Shown: positions 41,395-50,120 of the stretch, piece by piece | Layout: each line of letters starts with the position of its first letter | Numbering within the stretch: position 1 is the first letter of the stretch | Assembly (NCBI GenBank): GCA_958295495.1 | Contig: OY282352.1 | Coordinates: forward strand, 3,660,548-3,724,547 | Origin: an uncultured Latescibacterota bacterium | GTDB lineage: Bacteria > Latescibacterota > UBA2968 > UBA8231 | Length of the DNA stretch: 64,000 bases | Direction: 5' to 3' | Notes under the pieces: model-generated | The model's input: the letters and a program-made list of their open reading frames with translations, nothing else | Database searches by the model: none | What the model was told of the DNA's origin: nothing | Program-made: the position numbers and the translations under genes

Positions 41395-42843
41395 ATGAGC
41401 AATAGACCCAATATTCTTTTTTTGATGGCCGACCAGATGCAGGCCCGCGTGCTCGACCCAGATCACGTCTGTCAAACTCCGCACTTGGATCGGCTGGCCG
41501 GGGAGGGGGTGCGTTTTACGCGCGCCTATACGCCCAATAATATCTGCTCGCCGACCCGGGCGAGTCTGATGACCGGGCTGATGCCGCACAACCACGGGGT
41601 GCTGGAGGTGCTCTATCCCAAGGTGCCAGATGTACATGCGCTGCGCCCCGATAAGGTGCATTGGGCCGAGCGCATGGTAGAAGCTGGCTATCGCACGGGG
41701 TATTTCGGCAAGTGGCATATTGAGCGCGATAATGCCGCTTGCCGCTTTGGCTGGCAGGTCAACGGGATCAGTGGTGGTGCGCTCTATAATGAGTTGGTCG
41801 CCGAGGTGCTAGGCGGTAAGCCGCAGCGGCCGGCGTGCGATTTGGCGCATTATCTCGAAGAGCCGCCCGGCTATGGGCCCCATCTGCTCTACGGGGTGAC
41901 CGACCGGCCAGCCGAAGAGCGCGGCATGGGGCTGACGACGACGCTGGCACTGCGCTATCTGGAGGAGGCAGTACAAGGCGACGATCCATGGTGTGCTTTC
42001 GTCAGTTTTCAGGAGCCGCACGATCCCTTTATCGCCGGGCGCGCATTCTACGACCGCTATGCCGCTCAAGAGTTGCCGCCGCCGCCCAATGCCGATGATG
42101 ATTTGGCGGACCGGCCGGGGCTTTATCGCCGGGCGCAGGGCATTTGGCGCCAGCTCAACGAGGAGCACAAGCGCGCGGCGCGGGCGTGTTATTTCGCGTC
42201 GATTAGCGAAATAGACGCCCAGTTCGGGCGGGTGATCAACTTTCTCGCAGAGACGGGCAAACTCGACGACGCGATCGTTGTATTGTGCGCCGACCACGGG
42301 GATTTGTTGGGAGCGCACGGTCTGTTCTTCAAGGATATTTCCGCTTTTGAAGAAGTGTATCAGGTGCCGCTTATTGTGCGTGGCCCTACCCTTGCAAGGG
42401 ACGCTATTTGCGAGGGCCGAGTTGGCTTGCACGATTTGTGCCCGACGTTGTTGGAACTCGCCGACTGCGAGCCTATTGATGGGGCCGACTCCCGCTCTTT
42501 TGTCGGGCTGTTGCGCGAACCGGGACATGTCGCCGACGAATGGACCCGAGGGTATGCCGAATACTTTGGCAACCGCCACCGGCTGACGCAGCGGGTGGTG
42601 TGGGACGGGGCGTGGAAGTTTGTGTTTAACGGCTTTGATTTCGACGAGTTGTACCAGCTAGACGAAGACCCTTATGAGATGAAGAATCTGGCGCGGGATC
42701 CCGCCTATGACGAGCAGGTAAAAAAAATGATGCGGCTCTATTGGCGTTATGCCCGCGATACTGGTGACACGCCGCTTTTTGAAACGCTCTATCCCGCTCT
42801 GCGTTTGGGTGTTGTGGGACCGCTGGCGGCGGATGAACATTGA
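41395..42843 (+). CDS. Sulfatase (formylglycine-dependent)
   Basis: The 482-residue enzyme begins with the alkaline-phosphatase-like metal site (NILFLMADQMQARVL, Asp13). It carries the sulfatase signature Cys51-Ser-Pro-Thr-Arg-Ala in ICSPTRASLMTGLMPHNHG, where Cys is converted to formylglycine. Later motifs GYFGKWHI, CADHGDLLGAHG and RVVWDGAWKFVFNG (which completes the S1 fold) are present. No signal peptide is evident, so it may act on imported sulfated sugars. It needs a formylglycine-generating enzyme or anSME, which is not in the window. Confidence 0.93.
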   Translation: MSNRPNILFLMADQMQARVLDPDHVCQTPHLDRLAGEGVRFTRAYTPNNICSPTRASLMTGLMPHNHGVLEVLYPKVPDVHALRPDKVHWAERMVEAGYRTGYFGKWHIERDNAACRFGWQVNGISGGALYNELVAEVLGGKPQRPACDLAHYLEEPPGYGPHLLYGVTDRPAEERGMGLTTTLALRYLEEAVQGDDPWCAFVSFQEPHDPFIAGRAFYDRYAAQELPPPPNADDDLADRPGLYRRAQGIWRQLNEEHKRAARACYFASISEIDAQFGRVINFLAETGKLDDAIVVLCADHGDLLGAHGLFFKDISAFEEVYQVPLIVRGPTLARDAICEGRVGLHDLCPTLLELADCEPIDGADSRSFVGLLREPGHVADEWTRGYAEYFGNRHRLTQRVVWDGAWKFVFNGFDFDELYQLDEDPYEMKNLARDPAYDEQVKKMMRLYWRYARDTGDTPLFETLYPALRLGVVGPLAADEH

Positions 42844-42934
42844 GTTGCACCGGCGGCTCGAAATCCCGCTCTGCGTGGCCGAGACTAGCTGGGACGGCCT
42901 CTGCGACGCGGCCAACATTGCACAAGGGGATTAG
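42833..42934 (+). pseudogene. Fragment of an enolase-superfamily (mandelate racemase-like) gene
   Basis: Thirty-three codons read IELHRRLEIPLCVAETSWDG and LCDAANIAQGD before a stop. The ETSWDGLCDAANI stretch matches a C-terminal barrel segment of the enolase superfamily, near the metal-binding Glu. Nothing else of the gene remains. Its start overlaps the sulfatase end. The remaining bases to 43025 hold no recognisable gene. Confidence 0.5.
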
Positions 42935-43025
42935 CTCAACTCACAAATCGCCCTGCCGCTCAAAATGCAGCGGGTCACGGCTACTTGGACCCGGGCCATT
43001 GCCTTGGAAGAGAGCGCTTGAGTGC

Positions 43026-43868
43026 TCAGCTCCGCGCGACGATTTCCTTGGTGTGGCCAAAGGAGGCTGGTGCGGCCAGTTCCAAGGTTTCCGGCGCAAG
43101 TCGGGCCTTGACCTCCGGGGAGAAACAGTCCAGACTGCCGCGCACACTTTCGTGCTGCTGCATGTAGCGCAGGGTGAGAAAGCGGCGGTCCCGGTCTTTG
43201 GGCACCCAAGAGAGCGCACCGTGGGTGACCAATTCGGAGATGATGACCACATCGCCGGCCTTGGGCGTTACATTGAGTACGCCCTCGGGCACTTTGGTGC
43301 TGAAGTATTCGGCGTTGTATCCACCCTCTGACGTATAGCTCTCGGAATAGAAAAGCGACCGCGGATAGTCGAAGTGGCTCTTGTGGCTACCGGGGAGAAT
43401 AATAAGCCCACCGTCGCCGGGATAGACGTCGGTCAGGTAAAAGAAGAAGACTAGGTCATTGCACTGGACTTTGCCGCCGACCGTGCTGTAGCGTCCTTGC
43501 TCTGGATTGCGGGCTGGTGCCCCGGGTACGCCGGCGTGCAGGGGATGGAAGGGCTTGCCGTGGACATCGACCATCAGATTGCCGCTAGTCAGGCGCGGCC
43601 GATCGTCGGTCAACTCCTTGAGAATGGGCCAAGTTTTGGGGTGTAGGGTCAGCGCTTCGAGGGCCTTGTCAAAGGCAAAGGCATTGATATACCAGTTGAA
43701 ATGCTCGCGCTCGAGATTGATTTCGAGGCCGGCGGGCACCTCCTCTAGGGGCGTGTCAATGTAGCGCTGAGCCGCGTCTTGAGCCGCTTTTAATTCCGCT
43801 CCTTGCAGTACGCCTTTGAGGTGGAGGTAGCCGGTCAGGTCAAAGAAGTAGCGCTGCTCGGGGGTCAT
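43026..43868 (-). CDS. Phytanoyl-CoA dioxygenase-like protein
   Basis: The 280-residue protein starts at ATG 43868, after AAGAGGTGC; a longer frame has no signal. It has the PhyH jelly-roll fold with EAELK-type N-terminal helices, CNDLVFFFYLTDVYPGDGGL, IILPGSHKS, the distal His216 in LVTHGALSW and the 2-oxoglutarate-binding Arg in DRDRRFLTLRY. The usual iron HxD motif is not evident; the equivalent region reads KPFHPLHAG (His108, His111). It is a close paralogue of the gene upstream and is coupled through a 52-residue ORF. Substrate unknown. Confidence 0.82.
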   Translation of the reverse strand: MTPEQRYFFDLTGYLHLKGVLQGAELKAAQDAAQRYIDTPLEEVPAGLEINLEREHFNWYINAFAFDKALEALTLHPKTWPILKELTDDRPRLTSGNLMVDVHGKPFHPLHAGVPGAPARNPEQGRYSTVGGKVQCNDLVFFFYLTDVYPGDGGLIILPGSHKSHFDYPRSLFYSESYTSEGGYNAEYFSTKVPEGVLNVTPKAGDVVIISELVTHGALSWVPKDRDRRFLTLRYMQQHESVRGSLDCFSPEVKARLAPETLELAAPASFGHTKEIVARS

Positions 43869-44023
43869 GCTGCACCTCTTTGTGCAACGATTTGGAAGGA
43901 ATAGAGCCGGCGCACCGGCACTGTGAGTTCTGCCAGCTTGCGGCCGCTGTGCCACTGGACTCGGTGGGTCGGGTAATCTCCGTCCAGCGGCCGGCATCCA
44001 ACCCGGGGTTCGTTCTCGTTCAT
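43865..44023 (-). CDS. Coupled 52-residue ORF between two PhyH-like genes
   Basis: The ATG (44023) overlaps the TGA of the upstream PhyH-like gene (ATGA), and its TGA overlaps the ATG of the downstream one (ATGA). This arrangement at both ends strongly suggests it is translated. The peptide begins MNENEPRVGCRPLDGDYPTH and ends with LTVPVRRLYSFQIVAQRGAA; it is polar with a beta-strand-like C-terminus and has no recognised domain. It could be a small partner of the dioxygenases, or the end of a larger lost gene. Confidence 0.6.
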   Translation of the reverse strand: MNENEPRVGCRPLDGDYPTHRVQWHSGRKLAELTVPVRRLYSFQIVAQRGAA

Positions 44024-44877
44024 CTGGTCAACTCTATTGTATTGCGCGTGGTGATTTCCTTGCGGTCCTTAAAACCGCGCACGGCGATCAGTTCCAAGGT
44101 TTCTGGCGACAATTTGGCCTTGACGCCGTCGGGAAAAGGGTCGGAGGGGCCGATGTGCTGCACGCTGTAGCGCAGGGTGAGAAAGCGGCGGTCCCGGTCT
44201 TTGGGCACCCAGGATAGGGCGCCGTGGATGAGGTGTTCGGACATGACGACCACGTCGCCAGCACTGGGCGTAAAATTGGTCACCCCTTCGGGCACTGCGG
44301 TGCTGAAATAATCGTCGTTGTACCCCCCGTCTGCGGTGTAGCTTTGCGGATAGAAGTAGTGATTTTCGCACGGGAAATTGGACTTGTGCGAGCCGGGTAC
44401 GACAATGAGCCCGCCATCGCCGGGGAAAACATCGGACAGATAAAAGAAAAACACCAAGTCATTGTTGTATATTTTGCCGTCCTTGACAAAACTGCGGCGC
44501 CAGCCCGGCTGGCCTTTCCGCCGGGCTGCTTCACGTCCCGAATGCAGGGGATGAAAGGGTTTGCCGTGGACATCGACCATCATATTGCCGCCGCCTAACC
44601 GGGGTTTGCCGCCGGTCAGTTCGAGCAGGATGGGCCAGATTTGAGGATGCACCGCCAGCCGTTCGAGGGCTTTGTCAAAGGCAAAGGCGTGGAGATACCA
44701 GTTGAAGTGCTCGCGGTTGAGATCAATGCGAAAGCCCTCCGGCATCTGGTCGGGCGGCGCGTCGATGTAGCGCTGGGCCGCGTCTTGGGCGGGCCGGAGT
44801 TCGCTCTCGCGCAGAACGCCGCGCAAGTGGAGGTACCCGGTCAGATCAAAAAAATAGCGCTGTTCGGGAGTCATCAT
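44020..44877 (-). CDS. Phytanoyl-CoA dioxygenase-like protein (paralogue)
   Basis: The 285-residue protein starts at the first of two ATGs (44877), with CAGGA eight bases upstream. It aligns along its length with the downstream paralogue: HFNWYLHAFAFDKALERL, NNDLVFFFYLSDVFPGDGGL, IVVPGSHKSNFP, His in HLIHGALSW and DRDRRFLTLRYS. Again the HxD site reads KPFHPLHSG. These two genes and the small ORF between them form one operon, most likely for oxygen-dependent modification of a common substrate. Confidence 0.82.
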   Translation of the reverse strand: MMTPEQRYFFDLTGYLHLRGVLRESELRPAQDAAQRYIDAPPDQMPEGFRIDLNREHFNWYLHAFAFDKALERLAVHPQIWPILLELTGGKPRLGGGNMMVDVHGKPFHPLHSGREAARRKGQPGWRRSFVKDGKIYNNDLVFFFYLSDVFPGDGGLIVVPGSHKSNFPCENHYFYPQSYTADGGYNDDYFSTAVPEGVTNFTPSAGDVVVMSEHLIHGALSWVPKDRDRRFLTLRYSVQHIGPSDPFPDGVKAKLSPETLELIAVRGFKDRKEITTRNTIELTR

Positions 44878-45029
44878 CTCGTTTTCCTGTGATCTCACTG
44901 GTTGGCGACTTATATTGATTGCGAACCTGCCGGACGTAGGAATTACAAGTAACCAAATACGGCTCTGGATTTCAAGGTCCCAACTCAAACGGTCCTTGGC
45001 AGCCAGAGGTCAGCAGCAGGAGTCCGTTC

Positions 45030-46127
45030 ATGGCCCGTGTGCGCATTGGTGTTTTGGGCTGTGGTGCCATAGCTCAGGTCCAGCACCTACCCAACCTGTT
45101 GGAACTCAACGAGGAATTTGCCGTTCCCGTTGTCTGCGATCTGTCTCCCGACCAAGCGGCCTATGTCGCCAAACGCTTTGCTATCCCTCGGCACGTCAGC
45201 ACTCTCGACGACCTGCTGAGCGCTGATATCGACGCGGTCCTCCTCTGCCATACCGACCCCAAAAGCGAGGCGGCCATCGCTGCTTTTGCCGCCGGCAAAC
45301 ACGTCCTCCTCGAAAAGCCCATCTGCGCTTCCCTACAGGAAGCCGACGCCATGATCGCAGCCATGCACCAAGCTGGCACCGTGGGCCAAGCCGCCTACAT
45401 GAAGGCGTACGACCCGGCCTTTGCGCTGGCCAAAAGAGAGGTGGAGGGTTTGGATTACAGCTTTATCCAGATCAACCACCTACACCCGAGCAATTATCTC
45501 CACCTCGGCCACTTCAACGTACAATACGCAGATGCCCAACGCCCCGCAATCGCCGCCCAACGCCAGCGCGCCTATAGAGAAACACTGGGCCAAGCTTTTG
45601 GCGACCTTTTCGCGCGCGCTGAGCCGGTCTGCGGCATCGCCTACGGCCTGATCCACGATCTCTACAGCTTGCGCGCGATGGTGGGCTTGCCCCGCGCCGT
45701 GATTAGCACTGAAATCTGGAAAAACAACCGCGCGATTACCTCGGTGCTCGAATACGCCAATGGCGCACGCTGTGTCATCAGTCGGGTTGACTTGGAAAAG
45801 CTGTGGGATTTTCGCGAGACGCTGGAAATCTACGGCGACGATAAGCGCGTGCTGCTCACCTATCCGACCGGTTTTTCGCGCCGCGTACTCTCCACCCTGA
45901 CTATCCAGGGCATTGACGAGCACGGCACTAGCTACCGCAAAGAGCCGGCCATTCCCTGGGAGAGTGCCTTCACCGCGGAGTTGCGCCACTTCCACGCCTG
46001 TATCACCGAGGGGGTGGAGTGCCGCACGCCGATCGCGGAAGCGCGCCACGACGTGGAACTCATCCTCGATATCACCAAGTCCTATATCACCGGCCAATCC
46101 GTGGAGAGAAACCATGAACGGCAATAA
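45030..46127 (+). CDS. Gfo/Idh/MocA-family oxidoreductase
   Basis: The 365-residue enzyme has the N-terminal Rossmann domain (RIGVLGCGAIAQVQHLPNL) and the family EKP motif (LLEKPICASLQEADAM). The C-terminal dimerisation/substrate domain has the YMKAYDPAFALAKRE and IHDLYSLRAMVG segments. It uses NAD(P) to oxidise or reduce a sugar or inositol-type compound. The start follows CAGCAGCAGGAG. Its stop overlaps the start of the next (broken) gene by 14 bases. It belongs to the sugar-catabolic region with sulfatases. Confidence 0.9.
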   Translation: MARVRIGVLGCGAIAQVQHLPNLLELNEEFAVPVVCDLSPDQAAYVAKRFAIPRHVSTLDDLLSADIDAVLLCHTDPKSEAAIAAFAAGKHVLLEKPICASLQEADAMIAAMHQAGTVGQAAYMKAYDPAFALAKREVEGLDYSFIQINHLHPSNYLHLGHFNVQYADAQRPAIAAQRQRAYRETLGQAFGDLFARAEPVCGIAYGLIHDLYSLRAMVGLPRAVISTEIWKNNRAITSVLEYANGARCVISRVDLEKLWDFRETLEIYGDDKRVLLTYPTGFSRRVLSTLTIQGIDEHGTSYRKEPAIPWESAFTAELRHFHACITEGVECRTPIAEARHDVELILDITKSYITGQSVERNHERQ

Positions 46128-46705
46128 TCTCTACGACCTTGGTTTGCACCTGTTTCTCGACGATGTGGAAGTACAAGATCATCCCGGCTTTGTGCGCAAG
46201 GTGCAGCGGCCCGAGCGCGTGCAGGCGGAGCCGGTATTAAAACCCGACCGGCCTTGGGAGGAGAAAGCCGTGCAACTGTGGGGCTCGGTGCTCTACGACG
46301 ACGACGAAAACTGCTTCAAGATGTGGTATTATTCGATCAACAACGACCTCTACGAGCGCACTAGTGACCCTGCGCAAGGATCGTTTTGTGGCGCTGCGCT
46401 GCGGCATCCGGGGCGGCGAATTGATGACCGAACCCATTGCCGTCATCGGCCCTAGGCTCGGGGTCAATGCCACCTGTTTATTCGGGCACCTACAGGTGCG
46501 CGTCATCGCGGAGGCCTCCGTGCCGGAGGGCTTTGACTTTGACTCGTGCAATGGGTTGGCACAGGGAGACGAGACGGATTGCGAGATTACTTGGGGAAAG
46601 GAGCGGCGCGACCTGACGCCTTTTGTCGGCCGGAATATCCGCTTGCACTTTCGCGCCGACAATGCTACGAGCCTGTACGCCTATCGAATCGGAGAGCGGT
46701 CCTAA
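46114..46705 (+). pseudogene. Internally deleted glycosidase-like five-bladed propeller gene
   Basis: The frame starts normally at ATG 46114 with GLHLFLDDVEVQDHPGFVRK and VLYDDDENCFKMWYYS, an N-terminal segment typical of GH32/GH43-like proteins. At about 46360 the sense continues in another frame (VTLRKDRFVALRCGIRGGEL, TWGKERRDLTPFVGRNIRLH, SLYAYRIGERS), the C-terminal part of the same kind of protein. The catalytic centre, some 200-250 residues, is missing. It overlaps the oxidoreductase gene by 14 bases, so it was once translated with it. Confidence 0.8.
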
Positions 46706-46877
46706 CTCCCGGTGCCCAGGGATTTGATACATGGGGGCCGCTACTGTGGCCGGCCATCCACTTGCACTTAGCGCGGCAAAAGCATTTCCGCGGCGACTGC
46801 GCACCGCACCGCTCAATTCGACCGGGACATTGCAGCAGACAGCTTTCGCGTTTTACGAGGATGAGGAGAAAAGACAA

Positions 46878-47015
46878 ATGGACGAGTTACAGGCCAAAAC
46901 CGTACCCGCGCTCGATTGGCACGGTATCTGGCCCGGCTACGTCAGCCACGACAAAGAAGGCCTGTATTTCCCCCAGGATTTGCCCACCGGCATCCGCTTG
47001 GCCGTGCGTTCGTCT
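46878..47015 (+). pseudogene. Truncated 5' end of an unidentified gene at a rearrangement breakpoint
   Basis: A good ribosome site (GAGGATGAGGAG) precedes ATG 46878. The first 45 or so codons (DELQAKTVPALDWHGIWPGY, EGLYFPQDLPTGIRLAV) look like a real N-terminus. The frame then runs antisense into the end of the TPR gene, so the rest was lost in a deletion or inversion near 47005-47025. The last 20 or so residues of the TPR protein are in turn encoded antisense to this fragment. Confidence 0.65.
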
Positions 47016-48787
47016 TTAGCTGTACTGGCCTCCAAGCCCGCCTCCAGCGCCTCCAACGCCCCCGAGAAGTCGCCCTTTCCAGCCAGCAGGTTGCTCGTTT
47101 CGAGCATGGCCTTGGAAAACAAATTTGCAGTGCGGTCGAGCTGTCGGAATAGCTCCACTGCCCTGTCGGGCTGGCCCAAATCCCGGTAGCACAGAGCCAA
47201 TTCAAAACGGGCTCCGTGGCGCTGCGGGGACTCGGAGTATTTTTGCAGGATGGACTCATAAGCGGCGATGGCCCGCTTGAAGTTTTCTTGCTGGTAGTGG
47301 ATGCGACCCAGTTGAAAAAGAGCGCTGCGCACGTAGTCCGGGTCTTGGTCGGCGCCGACGATCTCCTGATAGAGCTCCAGCGCTTGGGCAGTGTGCTCAG
47401 CACTACCTAGGACGCCGAGCATCTGATTGCACAGGGCGATATTAAACGAGGTAGCAGCTAGGACTAGTTCACTGCTGGGGTAGTCGGCGGCAATGCGTTC
47501 GTAAGCGGCGATCGCCTGTGCGTAGGCCAATCGGGCATCGGCGTCGGCCGCGGCTTGGCGCTGGACCTCGGCCCGCTCGTAATGGGCTCGTCCGATCTTG
47601 TAAAGGGCCCAAGGCGGTGCTAGACCAGCGGCTTTGGCCACATCCCCGTATGCCTCTAGGTAGAGTTGGTATTCGGCGATGGCGCGCTGATAGTTGCCAA
47701 GGCCGTAGTAGTGTTCGGCTAGGAGGGACTGCATACTAGCCTGAAAAATGCGATTGCGGCTACCGTCGATGGCCTCGCGGTAAGTGCGGACGGCCGCTTG
47801 GTCGTCGCCGCCTTGGGTGTACATATCGGCTAGGCGGATATAGGCCTCGGCCACCAGTTTCTGTTCCTGGGCAAAGGCGGTTATAACCTTGCTATAGGCG
47901 GTAGCGGCACCGGCAAAATCCCCGCTTTGGGCGCGGCAATCGCCTATTTTTATCTGGGCTTTGGCCGCCAGTTCTAGCGCGGTCTCGTCCACTAGGCCGG
48001 CTATTTTTTCGCGCCGCATCTTCAGCAGGTCTCGCTCGCTGAGGCGGTCAATGTCTTGGCGGTTTACCACTTCTTGGTACCAGGAAGTGGCCTGATCGTA
48101 GTGCTGCTGCAGAAAGTAGGCTTCGCCGATTTGGAAAAGTGCCCGGTCTGCGCGGTACCCTTTGGGAGAGTGCTGCACCAATTCCTCAAAGACGGTGATG
48201 CTTTCCCGGTACTGGCCCAATTCAAAAAGGGCCCAGCCGATATTGTAAAGCGCGTTGTCGAGGTATTGGCTGTTGGGATATTTCTGCAGAAAAGCTCGGC
48301 CCTCTTCTATGGTGCGCTGGTAATCGCCGCTTTCATAGAGGCAGTTGACCAGTCGGTTGCGAGCCAGTTCCCGCATCTGTGGGGAGGTAGTCTGGGCTTC
48401 GGTCTCGAGGAAGTAAGCGGTCGCTTCCTCGAAGTCAGTCGCGGTCCGTGCGGCGAGTTGGCGTTGGCGTTCGGGGTCGCGCTCCCGAGCGGCGCGGCGC
48501 TTGGACTCCGCGGCGCGCTTGAAGTAGCTATTACCCGTCTGGTAGAGGGCGATTTCTTTGATCGGAGCCGCAACTTCGCCGACTACGGCCTTGATCTCGG
48601 CCGCGTAGAGCAGCGGATTTTCAATGGCATTGATGCGCTCGTAGGTTGCGATGGCTTGCTCGTAGTCCTCGGCGGCGTAGAATTTCTGCGCCTGCTTAAA
48701 AGCAGCTTGTATTTCGTCCGGGGTCGGTACGAAGTACGAGCCTACTACTAGACCCAGCAAAGTGCCTACAATGAGCAGCGGTGTCAT
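46937..48787 (-). CDS. Tetratricopeptide-repeat protein, C-terminus replaced at a breakpoint
   Basis: The 616-residue protein starts at ATG 48787 after GAGAGG. One hydrophobic N-terminal helix (about 3-16) anchors or exports it. About twelve TPR/TOM-like repeats follow (YYAAEDYEQAIATYERINAI, NALYNIGWALFELGQYRESI, GARFELALCYRDLGQPDRAV), the last ending near EAGLEAS. The final 20 or so residues (ERTAKRMPVGKSWGKYRPS) are read from a foreign fragment and are not TPR. It may work in envelope-complex assembly; the truncation may leave it functional. Confidence 0.8.
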   Translation of the reverse strand: MTPLLIVGTLLGLVVGSYFVPTPDEIQAAFKQAQKFYAAEDYEQAIATYERINAIENPLLYAAEIKAVVGEVAAPIKEIALYQTGNSYFKRAAESKRRAARERDPERQRQLAARTATDFEEATAYFLETEAQTTSPQMRELARNRLVNCLYESGDYQRTIEEGRAFLQKYPNSQYLDNALYNIGWALFELGQYRESITVFEELVQHSPKGYRADRALFQIGEAYFLQQHYDQATSWYQEVVNRQDIDRLSERDLLKMRREKIAGLVDETALELAAKAQIKIGDCRAQSGDFAGAATAYSKVITAFAQEQKLVAEAYIRLADMYTQGGDDQAAVRTYREAIDGSRNRIFQASMQSLLAEHYYGLGNYQRAIAEYQLYLEAYGDVAKAAGLAPPWALYKIGRAHYERAEVQRQAAADADARLAYAQAIAAYERIAADYPSSELVLAATSFNIALCNQMLGVLGSAEHTAQALELYQEIVGADQDPDYVRSALFQLGRIHYQQENFKRAIAAYESILQKYSESPQRHGARFELALCYRDLGQPDRAVELFRQLDRTANLFSKAMLETSNLLAGKGDFSGALEALEAGLEASTAKDERTAKRMPVGKSWGKYRPSLSWLT

Positions 48788-48844
48788 AGGACCTCTCAAC
48801 AAGAAAGAGCACGCTAGCACACCAAATTTTGCAGCTTAGCCAAA

Positions 48845-48873
48845 ACTGTAAGAAAAGGCCAATGCGGTTGCAA
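48845..48873 (-). promoter_or_regulatory. Possible promoter for the TPR gene
   Basis: On the minus strand TTGCAA (-35) is followed after 17 bases by TACAGT (-10), 58 bases before the start codon, in an AT-rich stretch. Each element matches consensus at four of six positions. Confidence 0.35.
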
Positions 48874-49318
48874 GTATTTCTCTATGTGGTTTGAGAACGG
48901 TTTTTTTACGCTAGAAGTAGAGAAAACGGGGCAGATGTTTCTTTGGCATGTTGCCAGAGGTGAAGTATATTATCGGCCGGGTGCTAGAGCGGCTAAATCG
49001 GCGGCGAGGACGCGGTGCCAAAGGCCCTAGTTGAGCGAATCAAGCGGGCAACGATACTATCATCATACAGGGCACGTCGATGTTGACGTCGATGTTGCCG
49101 AGGAGCACGGGGTCTTGGTGGTGGATGCGGCCAAAGCGGCTGATGTCGCGGGTATAGCTTTCGCTAAAGAGGAGGCCCCTAAGTGATGACGCTGGTCATT
49201 CGCACGGACGAGAAGGCCCGGCCCGGTCTCGTGCGCGAGGTCATAGATCGACAAGGTCGTTTTGGCCACCGAGGATGAGAAAATCTGAGCAGCTTCTGAA
49301 GTGATCGACAGGAATCCC
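48874..49318. other. Intergenic region with possible coding debris
   Basis: No intact gene was found in these 445 bases. Bases 49015-49190 on the minus strand have a protein-like stretch (LLFSESYTRDISRFGRIHH and, further on, LLGNIDVNIDVPC) without a start and with nearby stops in frame. On the plus strand a short frame from 49184 (TLVIRTDEKARPGLVREVID) is also open. Either could be a fragment of a lost gene; I cannot name one. Confidence 0.35.
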
Positions 49319-50059
49319 ATGCGCTATCTCATCGCCATCCTTTGCCTAGCCTCCACCTCTGCCACGCTCTCCGAGGATGCCCTGCCGCACCACACCATCC
49401 GCCGCGCGGCCGGGCCTATCGCCGTGGACGGCCACCTCGACGAGCCTTCTTGGGGGGCCGCTCAAGTCATCGACCAGTTCGCTTTCCCCTGGTGGACCGC
49501 AGGGGCCAAGGATCGCACCGAAGCCCGCTTGCTGTGGGACGACGTCCATCTATACGTCGCCTTCACCGCGCACGACCCGCACATTTCGGCTACTCTGACC
49601 GAGCGCGACAGCCCGGTGTCGCGCGACGATTGCGTCGAGGTATTCATCGCCCCAGACACCAGCCAAGTCACCAGCTATTTCAATTTTGAATTCAACGCCT
49701 TGGGCACGATTCTGGACCGCTCTCCGCACGCCGACCGTTCGTCCGCATGGAACGGCGAGGGCGTGCAGGTGGCCATCGACATCGAGGGCACACTCAACCA
49801 AGAGACGGATCAGGACGCGCTCTGGACCGCTGAAATCGCCCTGCCCTTTGCCGTCTTCGACCCATACGCCCCCCGCCTGCCCCCGACCACTGGTGACGTG
49901 TGGCGACTCAACCTGTACCGCACGGGCGGCGCGGTCAATCTGCAGTATATCACTTGGTCCAATACTCTGACGCCCAAGCCGCAATTCCACGTGCCCGAGC
50001 GCTTTGGGGTGGTGCATTTCGACCGCCGACCGGTATTGAGCCAAGACGAAGCTGAGTAG
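49319..50059 (+). CDS. Secreted carbohydrate-binding family-9-like protein
   Basis: The 246-residue protein starts at ATG 49319 after ACAGGAA and has a signal peptide (MRYLIAILCLASTSATLS). It matches the CBM9-like family: IAVDGHLDEPSWGAAQVIDQ, ARLLWDDVHLYVAFTAHDP, DSPVSRDDCVEVFIAPD, YFNFEFNALGTILD, ERFGVVHF. These beta-sandwich proteins bind sugars or ligands and often precede glycan-processing genes. No other domain is present. Confidence 0.85.
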   Translation: MRYLIAILCLASTSATLSEDALPHHTIRRAAGPIAVDGHLDEPSWGAAQVIDQFAFPWWTAGAKDRTEARLLWDDVHLYVAFTAHDPHISATLTERDSPVSRDDCVEVFIAPDTSQVTSYFNFEFNALGTILDRSPHADRSSAWNGEGVQVAIDIEGTLNQETDQDALWTAEIALPFAVFDPYAPRLPPTTGDVWRLNLYRTGGAVNLQYITWSNTLTPKPQFHVPERFGVVHFDRRPVLSQDEAE

Positions 50060-50120
50060 GAAAACGCGGCTAGCCGCGTCTCCAGCAAATGGTCGCTCTG
50101 TTAGACGAACTACTGTCAAA

